This document shows positions 7,462-16,021 of a stretch of 64,000 nt of DNA, piece after piece (within the stretch, counting starts at the first letter, position 1; each line of letters opens with the position of its first letter). The stretch lies in assembly GCA_024809215.1 (NCBI GenBank), contig JANUBW010000001.1:1716841-1780840 (forward strand). Reading direction: 5' to 3'. The stretch comes from Niastella sp. OAS944 (GTDB lineage Bacteria > Bacteroidota > Bacteroidia > Chitinophagales > Chitinophagaceae). Made by a program: the position numbers and the translations under genes. The notes beneath the pieces are model-generated. The model made no database searches. It saw nothing but the letters and a program-made list of their open reading frames with translations, and was not told the origin of the DNA.

Positions 7462-7483
7462 GTGTACTAGTTTAATAGTACAC
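7462..7483. promoter_or_regulatory. perfect 22-bp palindromic operator, likely GntR/YtrA site
   Basis: GTGTACTA (7462-7469), a 6-bp centre GTTTAA, then TAGTACAC (7476-7483), an exact inverted repeat. It lies 14 bp upstream of the ABC ATPase start and just downstream of a minus-strand TTTG (-33-like). The operon encodes a YtrA-type GntR regulator, and such regulators bind palindromes of this size and sequence style, so autoregulation is inferred. Confidence 0.7.
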
Positions 7484-7622
7484 GCAAACATAAGAGCTTT
7501 TTCCGGATCGGCAAATGCAATTGGTAGAAAATTGTGATGAACGGAAGCGGCATGGATAGTTCCTGCTATAAATCAATACGTTGCCTTTTAATAACAATTA
7601 TCCCTCATACGTTCATATAAAA

Positions 7623-7650
7623 TAAAAAAGCCGCAGCTTTTAACTGCGGC
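7623..7650 (-). terminator. terminator after the 142-residue protein gene
   Basis: On the minus strand GCCGCAG (7650-7644) pairs with CTGCGGC (7636-7630), followed by six T. Confidence 0.85.
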
Positions 7651-7680
7651 ATCACCTAAAGACGGTATATATTGATCAAA

Positions 7681-8109
7681 TTATTGGGGCAAATACCTTT
7701 GCACCAGTCTGAAGATATAATCGCTTTTACAGGTTTCATTTCCCATTAACAATACCCAGCCTGTAGTCTCTGAACGGAGTATCCCTACCGGCGTTTTTTC
7801 ATTATTCTTATATACATTGATAATGGCGGTCACACTGTTCTCTTTAGCAATTTCAACCTTTATAGGTGTAGCCTGTTTGATTAAAGCCATATTTAAACTA
7901 TCCAGTTCTTTTCTATCTGAAAGCGGGATAAGTTTTTTTTCCTGAATACCCGGGGCACTAAAGATGGTGAGCTCAGCTTTGGTTATTTGCCCATTTGATC
8001 TTAATAATTTATAATCATCTTTATCGGTACGCTTATTAAAATAGGATATTATAATAGCCAAAAATGACAAGGTAGTAAGAACAGCAATGATTATGGAACT
8101 TTTATTCAT
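7681..8109 (-). CDS. hypothetical membrane-anchored protein
   Basis: The 142-residue protein has one N-terminal transmembrane helix (SIIIAVLTTLSFLAIIISYF) and a periplasmic domain with alternating strands (ITKAELTIFSAPGI, VTAIINVYKNNEKTPVGIL, GWVLLMG). I do not recognise a family. It follows the 336-residue exported protein by about 50 bp on the same strand and is closed by a strong terminator, so the two may be co-transcribed. Confidence 0.65.
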   Translation of the reverse strand: MNKSSIIIAVLTTLSFLAIIISYFNKRTDKDDYKLLRSNGQITKAELTIFSAPGIQEKKLIPLSDRKELDSLNMALIKQATPIKVEIAKENSVTAIINVYKNNEKTPVGILRSETTGWVLLMGNETCKSDYIFRLVQRYLPQ

Positions 8110-8159
8110 AAAACCGGGGACTAATTTCGCGCGAATATAAATAATGATTGCAATGAATC

Positions 8160-9170
8160 CTACTTTAACGCGGCGTCATACTTATCATAAATATTCCGTT
8201 CGGTGATCTTCAATGTACTATAAGGGAAATTAGTTGGCTTGCAATCGCGGCCGCAAAACACAGGTATTTCAACCGGGCTGCTGGCAATACTTTTCATTTT
8301 CTCTTCAAGCTGTGAATTGATGTCAAACGCCCGGGTGCTTCTTAAATATGCTAACGCTTCATAAGCATTAACCGCCATCAGGTGGTTGGGCGAATACAAC
8401 AGACTGCTAATGGTTGCATATTCTTTTAACTTCAGTAACTGAATAAATAAGCCATCTGCTTCTTTATTGTGGTAAGAACCGGCCTGCAAATAAGTAGCAG
8501 TAAATATTTCATCTTTCAACTGCCGGTTAGTTACATCGGGCATGAATTTATAAGCCGTATATTTTTGTTCTGCCTCATTGAACAATGATTGATACAAGGT
8601 ATCTACAACAAGGCTATCGCAATTGGCACAACCATATACAGGAAAATCAACGTCATTCACCAGGCCTTTTAAATATACGAAATCAAAAAAAGGAATAGTT
8701 GTATTTTCCACCGCACATTTCCTTTTGGCTGTATTCTTAATTACAAACTTCTTATAAATTATTTTGTCATCAATAACAGTAAGCCAGATGTCGGTGGCCA
8801 TATAACCTGCATTCTCATCAATTTTAAATTCCTTCAACCCAATTATACCGGCCTGCATATTTTGCGATTGTACCAGGTCGTTCTTATCGGCATCCTGTAC
8901 AAATTCTTTGTACTGCATATCCATGTTATACAGCTTACTTACATAACGAAGGTTTTCTTTATCCTGTTTTACCGACTTATTCGTAATGGTAACCGGCTTC
9001 ACTGAATTGCAATATGTTTTCAGGAAAAGGATAAAAGAGTCTATTCTTTTAACATTCTTTGCATAGAACCTGTTTTGGGTGCCGGAAGCTGTTTGCGCAT
9101 TTGTTGCCAGGCTAAGTATAAGGAGATATAATATAACGGCGATCCCTGCCAATTGATTAAACCGGCTCAT
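8160..9170 (-). CDS. hypothetical exported protein
   Basis: The 336-residue product has a signal peptide (hydrophobic core about 9-22, cleavage after TNAQ) and no motif I can name. A CANC pair (about 188-191) and a CGRDC pair near the C-terminus could form disulphides in the periplasm. The C-terminal third (SLLYSPNHLMAVNAYEALAYL and flanks) looks helical, like HEAT-type repeats. It is bounded upstream by a long tandem-repeat region and downstream by a small membrane-anchored gene. Confidence 0.7.
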   Translation of the reverse strand: MSRFNQLAGIAVILYLLILSLATNAQTASGTQNRFYAKNVKRIDSFILFLKTYCNSVKPVTITNKSVKQDKENLRYVSKLYNMDMQYKEFVQDADKNDLVQSQNMQAGIIGLKEFKIDENAGYMATDIWLTVIDDKIIYKKFVIKNTAKRKCAVENTTIPFFDFVYLKGLVNDVDFPVYGCANCDSLVVDTLYQSLFNEAEQKYTAYKFMPDVTNRQLKDEIFTATYLQAGSYHNKEADGLFIQLLKLKEYATISSLLYSPNHLMAVNAYEALAYLRSTRAFDINSQLEEKMKSIASSPVEIPVFCGRDCKPTNFPYSTLKITERNIYDKYDAALK

Positions 9171-9239
9171 TGATTATGTTTATGGTATTAGAGCAATTCT
9201 TGTACCCCCTGGCCAAGCTTGACCTAAGTCAATTAATTT

Positions 9240-9830
9240 CTTATTATACAGGAATTTATAACGAGGATCGTTCAACCCAATTTTGCCATCTTTTAATTTA
9301 TCAAATCTACCGGTTTAATCTTTTAAGCCTTCATTCAATTGGATTTTGCCATCGTTCAATTTATCAAATCGACCTATTTAATCTTTTAAGCCCTCATTCA
9401 ATTGGATTTTGCCATCGTTCAATTTTTCAAATCGACCTGTTTAATCTTTTGAGCCATCATTCAATTCGATTTTATCATCGTTCAATTTTTCAAATCGATC
9501 GGTTTAATCTTTTGAACCATTGTCCAATTCAATTTTACTGTTATTCAATTTATCAAATTGATCAATTCGATCTGTTAAGCCATCGTTCAATTTATCAAAT
9601 CGACCCGTTTGATCTTTTAAGCCATCGTTTAATCCATTTAACTAACGATTTAATGTTACGAATCGATCGGTTCAATCTTCTGAGCCATCGTTCAATCCGT
9701 TTAACCTGCCATTTAATATTACGAATTGGTCGGTTCAATCTTTTGAACCATCACTCAATTCAATTTTACCGTCGTTCAATCCATCAAATGATCAATTTGA
9801 TCATTTGAGCCATCATTCAAACTGAAAACA
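9240..9830. repeat. 63-bp tandem repeat array, about nine degenerate units
   Basis: Units of 63 bp recur through this stretch. Read on the minus strand each unit spells a 20-residue phrase like TGRFDKLNDGKIQLNEGLKD followed by TAA or TGA, then the next unit in the same frame. The stop falls at the same place in about half of the units, where others have a CAA (Gln) codon. The plus strand shows an open frame only because the unit length is a multiple of three. The array may be a decayed coiled-coil repeat gene or a non-coding repeat that once arose from one. Confidence 0.85.
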
Positions 9831-9860
9831 TAGGTCTCCAATCTATTTTCTCACAACAAC

Positions 9861-10120
9861 CTGTAGGGTTTTGCGGAATCCCGACAGGAAAAGAGAATTC
9901 CTTAAGGGTTTTGCGAATTCCCGAAAGGTTCTAGGGATTCCTTCAAGGCTTTGCAAATTCCCGAAAGCTTTTGCGATTTCCTGACAGGAAAACAGAATTC
10001 CTTCAAGGTTTTGCGGATTCCCTGAAGGTTTTACAAACTCCCGTAAGGTTTTGAGGATTCCCGTAAGGTTTTGCGAATTCCCTTAAGGTTTTGAGGATTC
10101 CCGCAAGGAAAACAGGAAAC
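9861..10120. repeat. 20-bp tandem repeat array
   Basis: About thirteen degenerate copies of a unit like AAGGTTTTGCGAATTCCCGT follow each other, with some copies carrying ACAGGAAAA in place of AGGTTTTGC. The 20-bp period is not a multiple of three, so this is non-coding. It lies directly after the 63-bp array. From 10121 to 10411 I see only further low-complexity sequence and no gene. Confidence 0.8.
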
Positions 10121-10411
10121 CATCCTGAACTAAAAACTGAGAACTTAAAACTAAGAACCCAAAACCACAAAACACCCTCATTATAAACACTTTATATACA
10201 ACCGAACGAACATATGTTTCCCCACCGCAATCAGGTAACCCGTTTTGCCGTAAATTGCGCGCCAATTGTTCTTAACTAAATTCCGTGAATTGCCCCATGT
10301 GCGCTATTAATTCATATCTAATTGATTGAAAATGTGTTCATGGTAAGCCCAGTTCAATCCCAAATGTGGTGGGGTACCTGGTGAAAAATTAAATAATAAC
10401 TGATGAAACGT

Positions 10412-10462
10412 CCATTCCAAAATTTTCATTACGCATTTAAATCAATGAAAATTTTGGAATGG
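10412..10462. promoter_or_regulatory. perfect 19-bp inverted repeat upstream of maeB
   Basis: CCATTCCAAAATTTTCATT (10412-10430) is exactly complementary to 10444-10462, with a 13-bp centre. It ends 38 bp before the maeB ATG. No T run follows, so it is not a simple terminator. It could be an operator for a dimeric regulator or a hairpin in the maeB leader. Confidence 0.75.
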
Positions 10463-10500
10463 TAAGTTCCATCTGGCTAAAATAAAATTATTAATATCAG

Positions 10501-12819
10501 ATGAAAAAAGAACTGCGAAAGGAATCAGCCTTAGAGTATCATGCAAAGGGCCGTCCTGGTAAGATTGAAGTTATCCCAACCAAAGAAGCAAAAACTCAAC
10601 GCGACCTGTCGCTTGCCTATTCACCCGGTGTAGCCGAGCCCTGTCTCGAAATTCACGCAAACCCGGAGTCTGTTTATAAATATACCGCCAAAGGAAATCT
10701 TGTTGCCGTTATCAGTAACGGTACGGCCGTTCTTGGTTTGGGCGATATTGGCCCCGAAGCCGGGAAACCTGTAATGGAAGGTAAAGGCGTATTGTTCAAA
10801 ATATTCGCCGATATCGATGTATTCGACATTGAGATCAATGAAAAAGATCCTGTGAAGTTTGTTCAAATAGTTAAAGCGCTGGAACCTACTTTCGGCGGCA
10901 TTAACCTCGAAGATATAAAAGCGCCCGAGTGCTTTTACATTGAGCAGGAGCTGAAAAAGCAAATGAAAATTCCGGTGATGCACGATGATCAGCACGGTAC
11001 CGCCATCATTAGCGCTGCCGCGGTACTGAACGCACTGGAAATACAAAAGAAAAAAATTGAGAAATGTAAGTTCGTGGTAAATGGCGCCGGCGCCGCCGCC
11101 ATTGCCTGCATAAAATTATACGAAGCCCTGGGCGCGCTTCGCGAAAACATCCTTGTTTTCGATAGTAAAGGCCTTATTCACGAAAGCCGCACCGACCTCG
11201 ATGAACTGAAAAAAGAATTCATTTCTAAAGGCAAGAACGTAACGCTTGAGCAATCGCTCGATGGTTGCGATGTATTTATTGGTCTTAGTAAGGGCAATGT
11301 ATTAACGCCAGACATGGTAAAGAGCATGGCCAAGAACCCACTGGTGCTGGCTATGGCCAACCCCGATCCTGAGATCACGTACGAAGCCTGTACCAACGCC
11401 CGTAAAGATGTTATTATGGGTACCGGCCGCAGCGATTATCCTAATCAGGTTAATAATGTGTTGGGCTTTCCATTCATTTTCCGTGGCGCCCTCGACGTTC
11501 GTGCTACGCAAATCAACGAAGCCATGAAACTGGCTGCTGTTAAAGCGCTGGCCGAACTGGCTAAAAGCCCTGTGCCCGATATCGTTAACATTGCCTATAA
11601 CGAAAAGAACTTATCGTTTGGCCCCAACTATATTATTCCCAAACCACTGGATCCACGTTTGTTGAGCACCGTTGCCCCGGCCGTTGCCAAAGCAGCCATC
11701 GAAAGCGGTGTTGCACAAACGAAGATCACCGATTGGGAAACCTATTCAATTGAACTTGATAAACGCCTTGGTTTAGATAACCAGTTGATGCGTGTGCTTG
11801 GCGCCAAAGCCCGCCGCAATCCTAAACGACTGATCTTTGCTGAAGCCGATAACGTTAAGATCTTAAAGGCTGCACAGATCGCTACGGAAGAAAAGATCTG
11901 CTATCCCATACTGTTAGGTGACGAAAAGAAGATCAGACAGATGGCTTTAGAGCACAATATCGACCTCGATGATATGGCCATCATTGACCCGCGCGATGAT
12001 GAGTATGAAGAAAAACGCAAACAGTACGGTGAACTGTTCTTCAAAAAACGCCAGCGCAAAGGCGTGAACCTGTATGAGGCCTGCAAAATGATGAAAGACC
12101 GCACCTACTTTGGTTCTATGATGGTGGAGTGTGGCGATGCCGATGCTGTGATCAGCGGTCTTACCCGCAACTATGCTGAAGCCATTCGTCCCGCATTGCA
12201 GGTTATTGGTATGGAAGAAGGCGTTAAGAAGATAGCCGGTATGTACCTGCTGCTTACCAAAAGAGGTCCGTTGTTCCTGGCCGATACTACCGTGAACTTC
12301 AACCCAACAGCAGAAGAACTGGCCGATATTACCTTACTGGCGGCTAAAGAAGTACGCAGCTTTAACCTGGTGCCTCGTATTGCCATGCTGAGCTATTCAA
12401 ACTTCGGAAGCAGCGATTCACCTGAAGCCAAGCTGGTAGCCAAAGCAAAAGACATTGTTAAGCAAAAAGATCCTTCTATTATTATAGACGGTGAAATGCA
12501 GGCGAGTATCGCTTTCCGTCAGGATATTCTTCGTGAGAACTATCCGTTCAGCGAGTTGGTTGATCAGGAAGTGAACACCCTCATTTTCCCCAACCTGGCT
12601 GCAGGTAATATTGCCTACAACCTCATGAAAGAGATTGGCGGCGCCGATGCAGTTGGCCCCATTTTGCTGGGATTGAAAAAACCAGTGCACGTACTGCAAT
12701 TGGGCAGTTCGGTTCGCAGCATTTATAACATGGCGCTTATTGCCGTTATTGATGCCCAACTGAAATGCGACGGCCAAAACCAGGAATCGGCTAAAAAGCC
12801 CTGGTGGAAAAAGAAGTAA
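10501..12819 (+). CDS. maeB: NADP-dependent malic enzyme with phosphotransacetylase domain
   Basis: MaeB oxidatively decarboxylates malate to pyruvate, giving NADPH. At 772 residues it has the two-domain MaeB layout. The N-terminal malic domain (about 1-430) has [28 protein letters not shown], a DDQHGTA metal/substrate site and a Rossmann loop [11 protein letters not shown]. The C-terminal part (about 440-765) is phosphate acetyl/butyryltransferase-like, beginning near [12 protein letters not shown] and ending with the [19 protein letters not shown] segment. That domain is usually regulatory (acetyl-CoA) and not active. The gene stands alone and has an unusual perfect inverted repeat upstream. 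ppc and sucD in this window link to the same C4/C3 node. Confidence 0.95.
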   Translation: MKKELRKESALEYHAKGRPGKIEVIPTKEAKTQRDLSLAYSPGVAEPCLEIHANPESVYKYTAKGNLVAVISNGTAVLGLGDIGPEAGKPVMEGKGVLFKIFADIDVFDIEINEKDPVKFVQIVKALEPTFGGINLEDIKAPECFYIEQELKKQMKIPVMHDDQHGTAIISAAAVLNALEIQKKKIEKCKFVVNGAGAAAIACIKLYEALGALRENILVFDSKGLIHESRTDLDELKKEFISKGKNVTLEQSLDGCDVFIGLSKGNVLTPDMVKSMAKNPLVLAMANPDPEITYEACTNARKDVIMGTGRSDYPNQVNNVLGFPFIFRGALDVRATQINEAMKLAAVKALAELAKSPVPDIVNIAYNEKNLSFGPNYIIPKPLDPRLLSTVAPAVAKAAIESGVAQTKITDWETYSIELDKRLGLDNQLMRVLGAKARRNPKRLIFAEADNVKILKAAQIATEEKICYPILLGDEKKIRQMALEHNIDLDDMAIIDPRDDEYEEKRKQYGELFFKKRQRKGVNLYEACKMMKDRTYFGSMMVECGDADAVISGLTRNYAEAIRPALQVIGMEEGVKKIAGMYLLLTKRGPLFLADTTVNFNPTAEELADITLLAAKEVRSFNLVPRIAMLSYSNFGSSDSPEAKLVAKAKDIVKQKDPSIIIDGEMQASIAFRQDILRENYPFSELVDQEVNTLIFPNLAAGNIAYNLMKEIGGADAVGPILLGLKKPVHVLQLGSSVRSIYNMALIAVIDAQLKCDGQNQESAKKPWWKKK

Positions 12820-12918
12820 ACCCGGCCCGCCCCGGCGGACCGAATGAAGAATGTTGAATGTGAAATGTAAAATGAAGAAGTAAATACAGTTCCGGATCCG
12901 GTTGACCGGGACATATAA

Positions 12919-12996
12919 GTTGCAGGTTACAGGTTTCGGGTTACAGGGAAAATTCATTTATACCCCCTTGTAACCTGCAACCTGAAACCTGTAACT
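12919..12996. repeat. heptamer repeats in two opposite orientations
   Basis: GTTGCAG GTTACAG GTTTCGG GTTACAG (12919-12946) is followed 23 bp later by the opposite strand's version, GTAACCT GCAACCT GAAACCT GTAACTA (12970-12997). Together they form an imperfect inverted pair between maeB and mlaE. Confidence 0.8.
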
Positions 12997-13077
12997 ATTT
13001 CATAGCTAACCCAACAAAAAGCCCCTCTTTTGCGTTTTGAGGGTTAAGCCGTACTTTTACACTATTGCTTATATATC

Positions 13078-13818
13078 ATGACGTTATTTACCGAATTTGG
13101 CCGTTACCTATTGATGCTTAAAGGAATGTTTTCGAAACCAGAGAACATGAAAATGTATTGGAAGGAGCTGATGCACCAATGTAACGAAATAGGTATTGGC
13201 TCACTGGGGATCGTAATCATCATTTCTTTTTTCATGGGGGCGGTATCTGCCCTGCAAACAGCCTATCAGTTGGTTAGTCCGGTAATTCCCATGAGTACCG
13301 TAGCCCAAATTGTGCGCGATACGGTGATTTTGGAGTTTGCCCCTACCCTGGTATGTATTGTGTTGGCAGGTGTGGTAGGCAGTAAAATAGCCAGTGAGCT
13401 GGGTAATATGCGGGTGAGCGAACAAATTGATGCACTGGAAATTATGGGCATCAATACAAGGGCCTATCTGGTATTGCCTAAAATAATGGCTTCGATCATT
13501 GTAATCCCCCTGCTGGTGGTACTTTCGGCCGCATTGGGTATTTATGGCGGACAGCTGGCATCAACCACCGCAGGTATTTTGTCGCCTTCCCAATATGAAA
13601 CAGGCTTGCTGCAGTATTTTCAGCCTTATAATGTGTTCTTCGCCCTGGTAAAAGCTTATACGTTTTCTTTCCTTATTTCCAGTATACCAGCTTATTATGG
13701 TTATCATGTTGAAGGTGGCGCCCTGGAAATTGGCAGGGCTAGTACCAAGTCGGTGGTAGTAAGTTGTGTGAGTATTTTAGGCGCCGATTACGTGCTGGCC
13801 GCAATATTGTTGCACTAG
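13078..13818 (+). CDS. mlaE: MlaE-family ABC transporter permease
   Basis: MlaE is the inner-membrane permease of the Mla/Mce-type lipid transporter that moves phospholipids between inner and outer membrane. The 246-residue protein has the DUF140/MlaE pattern: an amphipathic N-terminus, SLGIVIIISFFMGAVSALQTAYQL, EFAPTLVCIVLAGVVGSKIASELG, then the characteristic EQIDALEIMGINTRAYLVLPK loop and C-terminal helices. mlaF follows by 46 bp. No MlaD/Mce-domain gene lies next to them; it must be elsewhere or downstream of the repeats at another locus. Confidence 0.9.
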   Translation: MTLFTEFGRYLLMLKGMFSKPENMKMYWKELMHQCNEIGIGSLGIVIIISFFMGAVSALQTAYQLVSPVIPMSTVAQIVRDTVILEFAPTLVCIVLAGVVGSKIASELGNMRVSEQIDALEIMGINTRAYLVLPKIMASIIVIPLLVVLSAALGIYGGQLASTTAGILSPSQYETGLLQYFQPYNVFFALVKAYTFSFLISSIPAYYGYHVEGGALEIGRASTKSVVVSCVSILGADYVLAAILLH

Positions 13819-13864
13819 TTAAAGCTTTTAGCGAATTTTGATTTGTAGCATGAACTCATAAACC

Positions 13865-14674
13865 ATGATTGAAGTAAAAAACATAAAGAAAGGATTTGGT
13901 GAGCGAACCGTATTGAACGGCGTTAGCGTTACCATGCAGGCAGGTAAATGTAACCTCATTATCGGCGCCAGTGGTAGTGGTAAAACGGTGTTTATGAAAC
14001 TTATGGTGGGGTTAATGGTTCCCGACCAGGGCGAAATATGCTATGATGAGAAAGATTTTAATAAACTGAACAACGAAGAGAAAAAAGAAATTCGTCAACA
14101 GATAGGCATGCTGTTCCAGGGTTCGGCGTTGTTCGACAGTTTAACTGTTGAGCAGAACATTATGTTCCCGCTGAACATGTTCACCAAGGACACCTATGCC
14201 CAGAAATTAAAACGGGTGAACGAGGTACTTGAAAGAGTACGCCTGAAAGATGTGAACAGGAAATTCCCTGCTGAGCTAAGTGGTGGTATGAAAAAACGCG
14301 TAGGTATTGCACGCGCCATTGTATTAAACCCCAAGTATCTTTTCGTTGATGAGCCCAACTCGGGTCTCGATCCGCAAACCTCGCTGGTTATTGATAAACT
14401 GGTGCAGGAGCTCACTTTAGAATATAATATTACCACGGTGGTGAACACCCACGATATGAACAGCGTAATGGAAATCGGCGATCATATCATCTTTATGTAC
14501 CAGGGTAAAAAAGAATGGGAAGGCAGCAACAAAGAGATCATTTTTAACAAGAATGAGCGCCTGAACGAATTCATTTTCGCCTCTGAGTTCTTAAAAGACG
14601 CCAAAGACATGCGTATGCTTGAGCAAACCGGTAAAATTGATAATAACCGGGATATGGATAAATTAATTGGCTAA
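13865..14674 (+). CDS. mlaF: MlaF-family ABC transporter ATP-binding protein
   Basis: The 269-residue ATPase partners MlaE. It has Walker A GASGSGKT (34-41), the Q-loop in GMLFQGSALFDSLTVEQN (typical of Mla/Ttg2A ATPases), the signature LSGGMKKRVGIARA with the M that marks this subfamily, Walker B with YLFVDEPNSGLDP, and VVNTHDMNSVMEIGD. In most homologues Walker B continues DEPTxGLDP; here it is DEPNSGLDP. The stop codon overlaps the first copy of an octamer repeat. Confidence 0.92.
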   Translation: MIEVKNIKKGFGERTVLNGVSVTMQAGKCNLIIGASGSGKTVFMKLMVGLMVPDQGEICYDEKDFNKLNNEEKKEIRQQIGMLFQGSALFDSLTVEQNIMFPLNMFTKDTYAQKLKRVNEVLERVRLKDVNRKFPAELSGGMKKRVGIARAIVLNPKYLFVDEPNSGLDPQTSLVIDKLVQELTLEYNITTVVNTHDMNSVMEIGDHIIFMYQGKKEWEGSNKEIIFNKNERLNEFIFASEFLKDAKDMRMLEQTGKIDNNRDMDKLIG

Positions 14675-14945
14675 TGTGCTAATATGCGAATGTGCTAATT
14701 AATACAGTTCCGGCTCCAAGCCCTGTATTTGCTTGCAGCTGTATTTATTTCACGTTTCACGATTAGCGAAGCCTTGAATTTTGCGAGGTATTGCCGATTC
14801 ACGATTGCCGACTGCCGTTTCCCGTTTCACGCCCACTTGCCACTCACTACTAGCTACTTGCCAATCACCGGCAACGTTTGCGCAATTAGATGTATTCATT
14901 AGCACATTAGCTAATTATCACATTAGCTAATTAGCCCATTATCCC
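14670..14945. repeat. octamer and heptamer repeat cluster between mlaF and sucD
   Basis: This 315-bp gap is almost entirely short-period repeats. Four octamers (GCTAATGT GCTAATAT GCGAATGT GCTAATTA) fill 14670-14701. Six heptamers (ATTGCCG ATTCACG ATTGCCG ACTGCCG TTTCCCG TTTCACG) fill 14790-14831. Six octamers starting ATTAGCAC ATTAGCTA fill 14898-14945. Copies differ at one to three positions. Confidence 0.85.
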
Positions 14946-14946
14946 C

Positions 14947-14954
14947 TATTTTTG
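14947..14954 (+). promoter_or_regulatory. -7 promoter box of sucD
   Basis: TATTTTTG matches TAnnTTTG, directly after the octamer repeats and 35 bp before the sucD start. Confidence 0.5.
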
Positions 14955-14989
14955 CACACCCGATAAATTCGGTATTAAAAATTCCGCTG

Positions 14990-15862
14990 ATGAGTATTTT
15001 AGTAAACAAACAATCAAAGATCCTGGTGCAGGGCTTTACCGGTACAGAAGGTACCTTTCATGCTACTCAAATGATAGAATATGGTACTAATGTAGTAGGT
15101 GGCGTTACACCAAACAAAGGAGGCACATTGCACTTAGACAGGCCGGTATTTAATACCGTAGCGGAAGCAGTAAGTGAAACCGGGGCTAATGTGTCAATCA
15201 TATTTGTACCACCGGCTTTTGCCGCTGACGCTATCATGGAAGCTGCCAATGCCGGCGTTGAACTGATAGTATGTATTACAGAAGGTATTCCAGTGCAGGA
15301 CATGGTTAAAGCCAAATTATACCTGCAAGGAACAAAATCACGCCTTATTGGTCCCAACTGCCCTGGTATTATCACTGCCGGTGAATGCAAAGTAGGTATC
15401 ATGCCTGGCTTCGTTTTCAAAAAAGGTAAAATTGGTATCGTTTCTAAATCAGGTACCCTCACTTATGAAGCTTCTGACCAGGTTGCTAAAGCCGGTTTAG
15501 GTGTTTCTACAGCTATAGGTATCGGTGGCGACCCCATCATTGGTACAACTACCCGTGAAGCGCTGGAAATGTTCATGAACGATCCGGAAACTGAAGGTGT
15601 AGTAATGATCGGTGAAATTGGTGGTGGCATGGAAGCTGAAGCAGCCCGTTGGTATAAAGAGAACGGTAAAAAACCAGTAGTGGGTTTCATTGCCGGTCAA
15701 ACAGCTCCTCCCGGACGTAGAATGGGTCACGCCGGCGCTATCGTTGGCGGTGCAGAAGATACAGCTGCAGCTAAAATGAAGATCATGGAAGAATGTGGTA
15801 TCACTGTAGTAAGCAGCCCTGCTGATATTGGTGTTACTATCGCTAAGATCCTTAAGAAGTAA
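14990..15862 (+). CDS. sucD: succinate-CoA ligase, alpha subunit
   Basis: SucD carries the phosphohistidine and CoA-binding site of succinyl-CoA synthetase in the TCA cycle. The 290-residue product has normal length and motifs: [67 protein letters not shown] and the active-site histidine in [11 protein letters not shown]. The beta subunit sucC is not in the window, so the two subunits are unlinked here. A strong terminator follows. Confidence 0.95.
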   Translation: MSILVNKQSKILVQGFTGTEGTFHATQMIEYGTNVVGGVTPNKGGTLHLDRPVFNTVAEAVSETGANVSIIFVPPAFAADAIMEAANAGVELIVCITEGIPVQDMVKAKLYLQGTKSRLIGPNCPGIITAGECKVGIMPGFVFKKGKIGIVSKSGTLTYEASDQVAKAGLGVSTAIGIGGDPIIGTTTREALEMFMNDPETEGVVMIGEIGGGMEAEAARWYKENGKKPVVGFIAGQTAPPGRRMGHAGAIVGGAEDTAAAKMKIMEECGITVVSSPADIGVTIAKILKK

Positions 15863-15881
15863 GATTTAACTTACTATATAT

Positions 15882-15916
15882 AAAAGTGCCACGCCTTAAA
15901 GGTGTGGCACTTTTTT
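15882..15916 (+). terminator. terminator after sucD
   Basis: GTGCCACGCC (15886-15895) pairs with GGTGTGGCAC (15901-15910), followed by six T. One pair is a G-U wobble when read on the plus strand. Confidence 0.9.
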
Positions 15917-15970
15917 CTTTTACACCCTTCCCAACTGCCCCCCACACCCGATACAAATAAATACACACAT

Positions 15971-16005
15971 AAAAAAACCTCCCGGTGCATTGGGAGGTTT
16001 TTCTT
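15971..16005 (-). terminator. terminator shared with the DUF4476 gene
   Basis: AAACCTCCC pairs with GGGAGGTTT (stem about 15975-16000), with A and T runs on both sides. It serves the convergent minus-strand gene and could work in both directions. Confidence 0.85.
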
Positions 16006-16021
16006 TTTATAAAAGAGTGCA

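Noticed and set aside
9170..9808. A 212-codon plus-strand open frame through the repeat region
   Set aside because: It is open only because the repeat unit (63 bp) is a multiple of three and lacks stops in that frame; the product is a low-complexity string, and the frame starts at the divergent gene's start codon.
9240..10120. CRISPR array
   Set aside because: The repeats are directly tandem without unique spacers, and there are no cas genes in the window.
10083..10265. A 60-codon minus-strand frame at the end of the 20-bp array
   Set aside because: Part of it is encoded by the non-coding 20-bp repeats, and it has no promoter or neighbour in phase.
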